The translations under genes were made by a program, and so were the position numbers. Shown piece after piece: positions 39,209-47,184 of a stretch of DNA of 64,000 nucleotides. The notes beneath the pieces were generated by a model, which did not search any database, was not told the origin of the DNA, and saw only the letters and a list, made by a program, of their open reading frames with translations. Each line of letters begins with the position of its first letter. Positions within the stretch are counted from its first letter, which is position 1. The DNA comes from Yersinia massiliensis (lineage in GTDB: Bacteria > Pseudomonadota > Gammaproteobacteria > Enterobacterales > Enterobacteriaceae), in the NCBI RefSeq assembly GCF_003048255.1, contig NZ_CP028487.1:1612001-1676000 (forward strand), given 5' to 3'.

Positions 39209-39629
39209 AATAGGTATCCCTTTATTGAGTTGATTACCAATTTCTTCACCGCAATAAGTATAACAAAGATATTTAATTTTGCAGTTTAGATATTGCCTAT
39301 CAATTAAATAGTTGAATGCTGAAAGTATTTTGAAGTGTAATTTTATGTTTCGTATATAAAATAATTTCAATTGAATGTTATGGCTAATTGATAATGACTA
39401 TCGCTGTGATTTATATCTGTTTTTTATTTCAACTTTTGATGGGGTGTCTAGCTGGATATTTCTCAGCAACCAAAGGTTGAAATATTGTTAACGTATAAGT
39501 TGATTGAGTAGAAAGTCAGTTTTAATAAAAATGAATAACAAATAAATAATTCTTACGCAGGACTATTTTATTGTTGTTTTATCAATGCGATATACCGGCC
39601 TCATTTATTGGCCGGTATATATTGTGGGA
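39209..39629. other. Intergenic region upstream of dps
   Basis: AT-rich DNA without a credible gene. It must contain the dps promoter. At its tam end a perfect 11-bp inverted repeat (ATATACCGGCC / GGCCGGTATAT, 39590-39620) may terminate tam, although no T run follows on the minus strand. Confidence 0.45.
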
Positions 39630-40406
39630 TTATGCTCGGGCGTGAGCGATGATAAATAAGCGTGGAAATGCCAGCAAGCGCTGGCCATCGATGAGGGCTG
39701 GATAGGCAGCATCAATGATGGACAGATAATCTTGCAGGAAATCCACTTGCATCGCTTCCGGAAGCGGGTCCAAAAATGGGCGCAAGCCGGTGGATCGTAA
39801 CCAGTCAACAATCGCTTGGGCAGAGGGCATCGGATGATAGTAGGTGGTGCGCCATATATTCACTCGTTCCCCATGAGGCGCTAACAAATCATAGTATTGA
39901 GTCGCGCTGAGTACTTTTGCCCGTACCGCGCCCGCCTCTTGCAATGTTTGCTGCCAAGGCCCATTTTCTGCGACTTTGCGCATGGCGCGGTGACTGGGTT
40001 CATCCAAGTTATCCGGCATCTGAACAGCCAGTACACCGTTGGGCGCTAGTTGAGAAAGCAAATGCGGAAACAGTTGTGAATGGTCCGTTAGCCACTGCAA
40101 TGAGGCATTGGCGTAGATAAGATCCTGTGGTTCAGAAGGTTGCCATTGGCGAATATCTGCTTCAAGAAAGTCACAATGAGGAAGGCGTTTTTGCGCACTG
40201 GCTAACATGGTGGCCGAGTTATCAACCCCCACCAGTTGAGCGTCAGGAAAACGCTGATAAAGCAATTCGGTGGAGTTGCCTGGCCCGCATCCTAAGTCAC
40301 TAATGTAACGTGGTGCGGCGAGATCAATCTGAGCTAACAGATCGTGAGCAGGGCGAGTACGTTCTGCTTCAAATTGACGATATAAGTCAGGATTCCAGTC
40401 TTTCAT
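39630..40406 (-). CDS. tam: Trans-aconitate 2-methyltransferase
   Basis: A SAM-dependent methyltransferase of 258 residues that methylates trans-aconitate, an inhibitory by-product of the citric acid cycle. Motif I is '[15 protein letters not shown]', and '[12 protein letters not shown]' and '[10 protein letters not shown]' match E. coli Tam. I chose the ATG at 40406 ('MKDWNPDLY'), equivalent to E. coli 'MSDWNPSLY'; six extra residues are possible upstream. Confidence 0.9.
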   Translation of the reverse strand: MKDWNPDLYRQFEAERTRPAHDLLAQIDLAAPRYISDLGCGPGNSTELLYQRFPDAQLVGVDNSATMLASAQKRLPHCDFLEADIRQWQPSEPQDLIYANASLQWLTDHSQLFPHLLSQLAPNGVLAVQMPDNLDEPSHRAMRKVAENGPWQQTLQEAGAVRAKVLSATQYYDLLAPHGERVNIWRTTYYHPMPSAQAIVDWLRSTGLRPFLDPLPEAMQVDFLQDYLSIIDAAYPALIDGQRLLAFPRLFIIAHARA

Positions 40407-40488
40407 GCAGGGCCTCCGAGGCAAAAACTCAGAAATACAACGGGATGGCGCGGTTTACACCGCGACCGCACCCAATAACACTCATCTG

Positions 40489-41154
40489 TTACAAATTCTG
40501 TATTGGGCCGCTAAACAGCACTGACCCTGTTGGCTGACCCGTTGGGGAGCCGCCGTGCGGTTCAAGGCTAATGGCCAGCAGCGAATGACCGTCGAGTTGA
40601 TTTTCAGCTAACTGCAATTGGGTCGGGCCACTGGCATTGAGTAGCCCAAGAGATTGCGGTTTTTTACCGTCAGGAATACGCCATAATTCGAGGCTATTGT
40701 TGTGACTGACCTCAATGGGATTCAGTGGTGTTAAGGTCAAGTGACGGGTTGATTTTTCTAGACTAACGACCCATTGGCTACTTTGCTGGCTATTAGACAG
40801 TACCGCAACAGGGATGGCGCTTGGCGGTTCTACCAATAGGCGCGGAATGATTAAAACAGCCGCTAAGCATGCGGCTATCGCCCAGCCTGCATACAGCCAA
40901 CGATGACGATTGATGTGGCGCACGTTAATCGGCGGTAATTCCAACACTAAGCGTTTCCAGACGCGTTCTGGTGGGGCCAAGGGGGCCAACCGATTATCGA
41001 GTTGAGTGAACAAGCTCTGCCAACTGGCAACATCTGCCGCCAGTCGAGGATCACGGCGAACCCTGCGTTCAAAACGCATTCGGGCCAATCCGCGCAGGGG
41101 GCCGAGTGCATACTCTGCGGCTAATGCTGAGTCATATTCACGTCTGTTTTTCAT
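40489..41154 (-). CDS. RskA-like anti-sigma factor
   Basis: A 221-residue inner-membrane anti-sigma protein. The N-terminal cytoplasmic helical part (about 1-80) contains 'LAAEYALGPLRG', one membrane helix lies at about 88-106, and the periplasmic RskA domain ends in 'SLEPHGGSPTGQPTGSVLFSG', the family signature. No zinc-binding HxxxCxxC is seen. Its ATG overlaps the stop of the sigma factor gene, so the two are coupled, as is usual for an ECF sigma and its inhibitor. Confidence 0.85.
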   Translation of the reverse strand: MKNRREYDSALAAEYALGPLRGLARMRFERRVRRDPRLAADVASWQSLFTQLDNRLAPLAPPERVWKRLVLELPPINVRHINRHRWLYAGWAIAACLAAVLIIPRLLVEPPSAIPVAVLSNSQQSSQWVVSLEKSTRHLTLTPLNPIEVSHNNSLELWRIPDGKKPQSLGLLNASGPTQLQLAENQLDGHSLLAISLEPHGGSPTGQPTGSVLFSGPIQNL

Positions 41155-41705
41155 AAGCCTACACAGTCCTTTAGGTGGTCCAGTGCACGACGAATCCAGC
41201 TTTTTATCGTACCAAGGGGTTGTTGTAAATGAACCGATATTTCCCCATGAGAAAGCCCTTGATAATAGGCCAGCATAATACTTTGGCGTTGATCCGCAGG
41301 GAGATGCGTTAAACAGTCTGCCAGTTGTTTAGCCTCGCTGTCTTGCTGCAATTGCGCCAACGGTGTCAGCCTGTTGTCCGTCAGCATCTCGGTTTCATCG
41401 TCATCGAGTGCTTGTAAGCGGTTATCGCTGCCGCGCATCAAATCTATTGCTCGGTTACGGACAATGTGTGTCAACCAAGTCAGTGGCGCACTGAGTTGCG
41501 CGTTGTAATTATCCGCCCGATTCCAGACAGTGAGAAAGCTGTCATGTAGAACTTCTTCTGCACGGGCGTGGCTACGTAGCATTCGCACAGCTACGGCGAA
41601 TAATCGGGGGGAGGTTAGACGGTAAAGCTGTTCAAACGCGGACTGATCGCCTTTAGCAATGGCCTCGATCAGTCCGACTTGTTGTTCCAAAGAACATTCA
41701 TTCAT
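41151..41705 (-). CDS. ECF RNA polymerase sigma factor (SigK-like)
   Basis: A 184-residue group 4 sigma factor. Region 2 spans about 20-90 ('YRLTSPRLFAVAVRML', 'AEEVLHDSFLTVWNRA') and region 4 about 125-180 ('LPADQRQSIMLAYYQGLSH', 'GTIKSWIRRALDHLKDC'). The start at 41705 has AGGGA nine bases upstream. A fasciclin-domain gene precedes it and an RskA-like inhibitor follows, which places it in the SigK-type group. It is expected to transcribe its own cluster. Confidence 0.88.
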   Translation of the reverse strand: MNECSLEQQVGLIEAIAKGDQSAFEQLYRLTSPRLFAVAVRMLRSHARAEEVLHDSFLTVWNRADNYNAQLSAPLTWLTHIVRNRAIDLMRGSDNRLQALDDDETEMLTDNRLTPLAQLQQDSEAKQLADCLTHLPADQRQSIMLAYYQGLSHGEISVHLQQPLGTIKSWIRRALDHLKDCVGL

Positions 41706-41730
41706 GCGCCAATCCCTAAAAAATCCGTCA

Positions 41731-41751
41731 GGTGCAGTAAGACACTGCACC
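41731..41751. other. Inverted repeat ahead of the sigma gene
   Basis: GGTGCAGT (41731-41738) and ACTGCACC (41744-41751) form a perfect 8-bp inverted repeat with a 5-base centre between the fasciclin stop and the sigma start. It could be a weak terminator that lowers sigma expression relative to fasciclin, or an operator. Confidence 0.5.
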
Positions 41752-41766
41752 CAGTATAGACGGGAT

Positions 41767-42327
41767 TTATTTAGGCATCAGGACAGTATCAATTACATCG
41801 ATCACACCATTTTTCTGTTGTACATCATAGGTGCTGATGTTGGCGACGTTTCCTTTACCATCTTTTAACTGAATATTGTGTGGGCCATTATTCATAATCC
41901 AGAGTGATTGGCCGTTAACGGTTTTCAGTTCCGCAGTTCCGCCACCTGCTTTGATTTTACTTTGCAGCTGTTTCATATCGTACTTACCCGGGACGACGTG
42001 ATAGGTCAGGATCTGGGTGAGCATGGCTTTATTTTCTGGTTTGACCAAACTTTCAACCGTACCGGCGGGCAATTTTGCGAAGGCGGCATCGGTGGGCGCA
42101 AACACGGTAAAGGGCCCTGGACCTTGTAGGGTATCAACCAACCCCGCAGCTTTGACGGCTGCCACTAATGTGGTGTGATCTTTTGAATTCACCGCATTCT
42201 CAATAATGTTTTTGCTTGGGAACATGGATGCACCACCGACCATGACGGTTTCGGACATCATCGCGGCCATAGAAACACTGCTGAATACCAAGGAAGCACA
42301 GATAGCGGTACGAATAAGCGTTTTCAT
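41767..42327 (-). CDS. Secreted fasciclin-domain protein
   Basis: A 186-residue exported protein with a signal peptide (about 1-22) and one FAS1 domain. Landmarks are '[23 protein letters not shown]' (cited for '[11 protein letters not shown]', the FAS1 H1 motif) and '[13 protein letters not shown]' with the terminal '[14 protein letters not shown]'. FAS1 proteins mediate adhesion or bind small molecules. It heads a likely operon with the sigma and anti-sigma genes, and a candidate ECF promoter lies just upstream. Confidence 0.9.
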   Translation of the reverse strand: MKTLIRTAICASLVFSSVSMAAMMSETVMVGGASMFPSKNIIENAVNSKDHTTLVAAVKAAGLVDTLQGPGPFTVFAPTDAAFAKLPAGTVESLVKPENKAMLTQILTYHVVPGKYDMKQLQSKIKAGGGTAELKTVNGQSLWIMNNGPHNIQLKDGKGNVANISTYDVQQKNGVIDVIDTVLMPK

Positions 42328-42377
42328 AATGTATTCCTTTTGAGCGGGTTGTGGTGAAGTCTTGCCTCACATCTACC

Positions 42378-42406
42378 TATACGAACCAACCTGTGGTTTT
42401 GGATGC
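42378..42406 (-). promoter_or_regulatory. Candidate ECF-sigma promoter for the fasciclin operon
   Basis: On the minus strand GCATCC (revcomp of 42401-42406) and CGTATA (revcomp of 42378-42383) are separated by 17 bases, about 45 bases upstream of the expected leader start of the fasciclin gene. The CATCC / CG-A-T pattern resembles promoters described for mycobacterial SigK. Prediction from similarity only. Confidence 0.45.
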
Positions 42407-42513
42407 ACAGAAAACGAAAAATAATGATAAAAAAACGCCAACCCGCGAAATCACTGGGCTGGCGTGCAATAAGTTAAATCAAAATATTCTGCTTTGGGCG
42501 GGATCATCGGATG

Positions 42514-43011
42514 TTAGTCTGAACTTGGCACCAATACCCGATGCATGACGTAAGCATCGACATAACCTAATTGGCGGTGATTAAACGCGGCAGGTAGCGT
42601 GGCGATGATCTTGAAACCGAGCTTTTGCCATAACGCCACTGCCAGCGTATTGGTGCTGACCACAAAGTTAAACTGCATGGCTCGGTAGCCCAATGCGGTG
42701 GCCTGTTCAATGCAATGCAGGCCGAGTGCTTTGCCTATCCCCAAACCTCGCGCTTGCCCATCCACCATAAAGGAAGCATTAGCCACATGAGCGCCAAGGT
42801 CACGTTGGTTATTGATGAGTTTATACATGCCCACAATACGTTGTTGGTGCACGGCAACAAAACAACGCACACCCGCACCAAACCAGTAATCATAAGCATC
42901 TTGCTTGGGTGTGTCAGGGCTGAACACATAGGTATCACCGCCACTGACAATGGTCTGAAATAGTGGCCATATTTCAGTAAAATCTGCCGGTGTTGCTGCT
43001 CTAATTTCCAC
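42514..43011 (-). CDS. GNAT-family N-acetyltransferase
   Basis: A 165-residue acetyltransferase. The acetyl-CoA-binding motif A is 'VDGQARGLGIGKALGLHCIEQA' (cited for R-G-L-G-I-G-K-A, about residues 92-99), with 'NFVVSTNTLAVALWQKLGFKII' as motif B. The acceptor substrate is unknown. It lies 13 bases upstream of nothing in its own strand except rhtA downstream, with which it does not form an obvious operon. Confidence 0.85.
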   Translation of the reverse strand: MEIRAATPADFTEIWPLFQTIVSGGDTYVFSPDTPKQDAYDYWFGAGVRCFVAVHQQRIVGMYKLINNQRDLGAHVANASFMVDGQARGLGIGKALGLHCIEQATALGYRAMQFNFVVSTNTLAVALWQKLGFKIIATLPAAFNHRQLGYVDAYVMHRVLVPSSD

Positions 43012-43024
43012 TCAATGCCCCTAT

Positions 43025-43912
43025 TTAAGTAATGCTATCAAGCTTTGGCTTAGGCCTGATGGTCAACGTTGCACCGATAGATGCACAGATGATTGATGCC
43101 AATGCCAGCCATTGAATCAACGTCAGATGCTCATTCAAAAACACTAATCCTGAAATTGCCGCTAATGCAGGCTCCAGACTCATTAATGTGCCGAATGTTC
43201 GTGTCGGGAGGTTGGTTAATGCCACCATCTCGAGTGAGTAGGGCAAGGCTGTAGACAAAATCGCGACGGCCAGAGCAACCGGTAAAATAGCAGGGGAGAA
43301 CAGCGCCATACCGTTATAAGCCACCCCAATCGGGCAGAACACTAGGGCGGCAATCAGTGAGCCAACCGCAACTGTCCCTGGCCCGTGGTCGCCACCGGCT
43401 TTTTGCCCGGAAACGATGTAAAGCGCCCAGCAGACACCCGCACCCAATGCACAAGCCGCGCCGAATAAATCGATGGTGCCAATGTTATGCCCCAATGGCA
43501 GTAGGAACCACAGCCCTAGAACGGCTAGCCCGACCCAGATAAAGTCAACTGGGCGGCGAGATGACAGCATTGCCAAGGCCAATGGGCCAGTGAATTCCAA
43601 TGCGACAGCAATGCCTAGCGGTACCGTTTTCAGTGACAGGTAAAAGAGAAAGTTCATTCCACCGAGCGTCACCCCATAAATAAGCAGGGGCAAACGACTG
43701 CCCGCTTCAAATTTCATCCGCCAAGGCTTAAAAATGACAAACAGAATGAGTGTACCGATACCGAGTCGCAAAGAGGTTATCCCCTGTGCGCCAACCAGCG
43801 GGAACAAGCTTTTTGCCAATGACGCGCCACTTTGGATGGAGATCATGGCGACTATCAACAGCAAAATAGGGACTAACGGAATTGAATGTTTGGATGGGGG
43901 AGACAAAGACAT
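43025..43912 (-). CDS. rhtA: Threonine/homoserine exporter RhtA
   Basis: A DMT-superfamily exporter of 295 residues, the same length as E. coli RhtA, with about 10 membrane segments. 'SIQSGASLAKSLFPLVGAQG' and 'GIAVALEFTGPLALAMLSSRRPVDF' (cited for 'SSRRPVDF') are diagnostic. I chose the ATG at 43912, preceded by GAGG at good spacing; a TTG at 43927 is possible. It is divergent from ompX, as in E. coli. Confidence 0.93.
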   Translation of the reverse strand: MSLSPPSKHSIPLVPILLLIVAMISIQSGASLAKSLFPLVGAQGITSLRLGIGTLILFVIFKPWRMKFEAGSRLPLLIYGVTLGGMNFLFYLSLKTVPLGIAVALEFTGPLALAMLSSRRPVDFIWVGLAVLGLWFLLPLGHNIGTIDLFGAACALGAGVCWALYIVSGQKAGGDHGPGTVAVGSLIAALVFCPIGVAYNGMALFSPAILPVALAVAILSTALPYSLEMVALTNLPTRTFGTLMSLEPALAAISGLVFLNEHLTLIQWLALASIICASIGATLTIRPKPKLDSIT

Positions 43913-43927
43913 CCTTTTGAGCCTCAA

Positions 43928-44304
43928 AAATAAGTATTAGGTTTTCGTCTTTGCCAGTGTAAATGAAATGTCAGGGGAGTGTTTAAAAATCGCCAATCCG
44001 TTATCAAAAATAAAAAAGGGCGACGATTTCTCTCGTGGCGCTGTTTTTTAACGCTATTTTTGATGTTTATTTGAGCTGGAAAATTAAGAATAGTCTGGAA
44101 TGGATTTTAGTGATGGGTATCACAATAAGGTGTAGGATAGCCGGAAATCGTAAGCGTATTAGTAAGATGGAAGATACTTGAAATTCTTTGTTACACCAAA
44201 TAAATGATTAGACAATCATTAGTAGGCAGAGTTTCAAACTGTTTATTGTTATAATTTCATGGTGTTTTTGTTTCATCTATATTTTTGCGTCTTTCGAGGT
44301 GGTT
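43928..44304 (+). promoter_or_regulatory. Divergent region rhtA / ompX
   Basis: An intergenic region of about 390 bases that must hold both promoters. It is AT-rich near ompX. I see no small gene and no operator that I can name. Confidence 0.4.
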
Positions 44305-44832
44305 ATGAATAAAATGACATGTCTTTCAGCGGTAGCAGCTTGTGTATTAGCAGTGACTGCAGGTTCAGCATTTGCAGGTCAAAGCACCGTTTCTGGTGGT
44401 TATGCCCAGAGCGATTACCAAGGTGTTGCAAACAAATCTTCAGGCTTCAACCTGAAATACCGTTACGAGTGGAGCGATTCCCAACTGGGCTACATCACCT
44501 CTTTCACTCACACTGAGAAAAGCAGCTTTGGTGACAGCGCATCTGTTTACAACAAAGCACAATACAACGCGATCACCGCAGGTCCTGCTTACCGTATCAA
44601 CGATTGGGCAAGCGTTTATGGTTTAGTCGGTGTGGGTTATGGTCGCTTCACTCAGAACTTCCCAACGGCTAACTCAGACAAAAACAGCACCAGCGATTAC
44701 GGCTTCACCTATGGCGCAGGTATGCAGTTTAACCCAATGCAAAACGTTGCTTTGGACGTCTCTTACGAGCAGAGCCGTATCCGTAATGTTGACATCGGTA
44801 CTTGGGTTGCTGGCGTAGGTTACACTTTCTAA
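44305..44832 (+). CDS. ompX: Outer membrane protein OmpX (Ail/Lom family)
   Basis: An eight-stranded beta-barrel of 175 residues with a signal peptide of about 23 residues. 'TVSGGYAQSDYQG', 'NAITAGPAYRINDWASVYGL' (cited as 'ITAGPAYRINDWAS') and the C-terminal 'DIGTWVAGVGYTF' with terminal Phe are all typical. Ail/OmpX proteins act in adhesion, serum resistance and envelope stress. GAGG precedes the ATG; a GTG two codons upstream is less likely. Confidence 0.94.
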   Translation: MNKMTCLSAVAACVLAVTAGSAFAGQSTVSGGYAQSDYQGVANKSSGFNLKYRYEWSDSQLGYITSFTHTEKSSFGDSASVYNKAQYNAITAGPAYRINDWASVYGLVGVGYGRFTQNFPTANSDKNSTSDYGFTYGAGMQFNPMQNVALDVSYEQSRIRNVDIGTWVAGVGYTF

Positions 44833-44886
44833 GTATTACTTAGGATGATCAGCACTCATCTTTAACGATGAATGACTAGATTGCAT

Positions 44887-44913
44887 AAAATCCGCTCTAG
44901 GGCGGATTTTTTT
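44887..44913 (+). terminator. Intrinsic terminator of ompX
   Basis: A 9-bp stem (AAAATCCGC / GCGGATTTT) with a 6-base loop is followed by further T residues, about 55 bases past the ompX stop. Confidence 0.9.
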
Positions 44914-44990
44914 CGTTTGTGGATAAGAGAACCTTGTAAGGGCTTTGAGCTCTGCCACAACTTCATTGAGTTTAATGGCAATGGTGCTGA

Positions 44991-45686
44991 TTATTTGACC
45001 GTATTTGCTGCATCGGCAATCAAGGCAATGATCTGCTGCGGATGCGATAGGTGCGAGCAGTGACTAGCAGCCAACTCAATCACTTTTTGCGCTTGAATTC
45101 GCTCGGCAAATCCACGTTGTATTTCAACAGGTAACATTCTGTCTTCCGTTGAAATCTGATACCAACAAGGCTTCACTCGCCAAGCTGGCTGGGCTGATTT
45201 ATCCGTATAAGCCCGTGCCGCTAACGGTTTTTGCGATAACGCTAGGACTATTGCTTCGCTTTCATCAATATCTTGGCACATGCTCTCGTGGAATTTATCG
45301 GTATCTACCCACAAAAAGCCATTATCATCAGGGCGAATGTATGCTGCCCCAATGGGGGATGGGCGAAATGCGCCAGAAAGGCTTGATAGACTTTCACCCG
45401 CATCCGGTGCGAACGCGGCAAGATACACCATGCCTACCACATTTTGCAGGTGCCCGACCTGAGTAATAACCATACCGCCATAAGCATGGCCCACTAGTAG
45501 GGTAGGGCCATATAACGCAGTCGTGAGTTTGATTGTACGTTCTACATCATCCGCGAGTGATGTCAGGGGATTTTGAATAGCGATAACCCGGTGACCCATC
45601 GCATGTAGCGCGGGGATAATATGTCGCCATTGTGAACCATCAGCCCACGCGCCATGCACTAATAGGATATTAAGCTTAGCCGCCAT
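44991..45686 (-). CDS. Alpha/beta-hydrolase-fold protein with nucleophile serine replaced
   Basis: A 231-residue alpha/beta hydrolase-like protein. The oxyanion segment 'LLVHGAWADGSQW' (8-20) is intact, but the nucleophile elbow reads G-H-A-Y-G-G (66-71), with Ala68 where the catalytic serine belongs. The later acid and base regions ('STEDRMLP', 'SHCSHLSHP') remain. Close family members normally have GHSYGG. The protein is probably not a normal hydrolase; it may bind a ligand, or be decaying. Start at 45686; an in-frame ATG nine codons upstream has a strong GGGGGG site. Confidence 0.8.
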   Translation of the reverse strand: MAAKLNILLVHGAWADGSQWRHIIPALHAMGHRVIAIQNPLTSLADDVERTIKLTTALYGPTLLVGHAYGGMVITQVGHLQNVVGMVYLAAFAPDAGESLSSLSGAFRPSPIGAAYIRPDDNGFLWVDTDKFHESMCQDIDESEAIVLALSQKPLAARAYTDKSAQPAWRVKPCWYQISTEDRMLPVEIQRGFAERIQAQKVIELAASHCSHLSHPQQIIALIADAANTVK

Positions 45687-46195
45687 ATTCCCCCCTAAAC
45701 AGGTATTAGCCAAAACACTGGATAATATCGTTCTGTAGAAAATGCATTTTTGACGAATAACAACTTCTACTCATTTACGATGTCGTTTCTTTTTTCTAAT
45801 CTCACTTGTATGTTATGAGAATAAATAAAGTCTGTTATGAAGTATCAGTATAAAATTTTGCTGGTGGATGGCTTTAGGATAAAGATGAAAATAAAACATG
45901 TATTAATGCTATAAAGCGGCAAATTGGCGATATAAAATATCTCGTAACATAGCCAGTGAAACTTAAAGCAAGTAAAAACAATAGATTAAAAAGCTTTTCT
46001 ATTGATAGTAAAAGCGCAATTTACTGGTAAAAATTGAATAATATGACAAACTACTTTTAACGCTGATTGAGTCTCACACTCCTTGTTGTGATTTCTATCT
46101 GAAGCCGAATATTAAATAACAAATAATAGGTTGTAATAAAAACAGTTGCTTGCATTAGAAACAAACAATGATAACCAAAATAATAGGGTGTAATC
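45687..46195. other. AT-rich intergenic region
   Basis: About 500 bases with low G+C. No reading frame with protein-like features, repeat or RNA gene is visible. It must contain the promoters of the divergent hydrolase-like gene and the cation transporter. Confidence 0.4.
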
Positions 46196-47134
46196 ATGAC
46201 GACACAGAGTGCAGCGGCTCCACTTATGCTACATGACACCAAGCTTGAACAGCAGATTTTACGGCGATCGATTTTTTTCACTTTATTTATCGCCACCATG
46301 GGGATCGTTTTCGGCATTGTTTGTGGTTCGATGTCGATTATCTTTGATGGCATGTTCTCCGCGTTAGATGCTGGTATGTGCAGCTTATCCTTGTTGGTTT
46401 CGCGATTGTTAGGTCAACCGAATAGCCGCCGCTTCCAATATGGCTTTTGGCATGTTGAACCGCTGGTTCTGGCATTTAATGGCAGTTTATTGGCTTTTCT
46501 CTGTTTGTATGCATTTGTTAATGCTATCAAAGGTATTATCGATGGCGGTCGTGAATTAGAACTTGGCTGGGCAATTGTTTATGCTCTAGTCGTCAGTATT
46601 TTCTGTTTTACAGTATTTTTAAAACAGCGCCGCTTAAATAAGCGTGTTAAGTCTGAACTTATTGCACTGGATACCAAAAGCTGGTTGATGTCAGCCTGTA
46701 TTAGTTCTGCTTTATTGGTGGCATTTTTGCTTTCTTGGAGCATGGAAGGCACGCGCTATGAGCATTTGATTGTCTATACTGACCCTAGCGTATTAGCCCT
46801 GTTAACGCTGATATTGATACCTGTCCCAATAAAAACGGTCATTTCTGCTGTGCGTGAAGTATTGCAAATGACACCAGATACATTAGATACCTCCATGGAA
46901 AATTTGATGGATAGGCTAATGGAAAAATATCAATTTGTTGATTACTCGCATTACGCTACTCGCATTGGTCGAGGCTTATTTGTTGAAATTCATGTTGTTA
47001 TTCCACCTGAAATGGAAAATAGCGGGGTTCTTTATTTTGACAAGATACGTGATGAGATCTCCCATGCAATTGGTGATTCAGGTCCCCATCGCTGGTTAAC
47101 TATCTCCTTTACCCGTGATGCTAAATGGTTATAA
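46196..47134 (+). CDS. Cation diffusion facilitator family transporter
   Basis: A 312-residue inner-membrane CDF transporter with about six membrane segments and a C-terminal cytoplasmic domain ('YSHYATRIGRGLFVEIHVVIP', cited for 'LFVEIHVVIP'). The TM2 metal site reads 'DGMFSALDAG' and the TM5 site 'LDTKSW', differing from the canonical D-x3-D and H-x3-D of zinc transporters, so the ion is uncertain. An M24-fold protein follows 50 bases downstream on the same strand, probably in one operon. Confidence 0.82.
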   Translation: MTTQSAAAPLMLHDTKLEQQILRRSIFFTLFIATMGIVFGIVCGSMSIIFDGMFSALDAGMCSLSLLVSRLLGQPNSRRFQYGFWHVEPLVLAFNGSLLAFLCLYAFVNAIKGIIDGGRELELGWAIVYALVVSIFCFTVFLKQRRLNKRVKSELIALDTKSWLMSACISSALLVAFLLSWSMEGTRYEHLIVYTDPSVLALLTLILIPVPIKTVISAVREVLQMTPDTLDTSMENLMDRLMEKYQFVDYSHYATRIGRGLFVEIHVVIPPEMENSGVLYFDKIRDEISHAIGDSGPHRWLTISFTRDAKWL

Positions 47135-47184
47135 CCCAATAGAAATAACCTAATTTAAATTAACTAATGGAGGTCGTGATTGTG

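Noticed and set aside
47132..47162. Possible stop-spanning repeat at the CDF gene end (TAACCCAATAG / TAACCTAATTT / TAACTAATGG)
   Set aside because: Units are short, AT-rich and uneven; similarity could be chance, so it was not counted with adiA, frmA and moeB.
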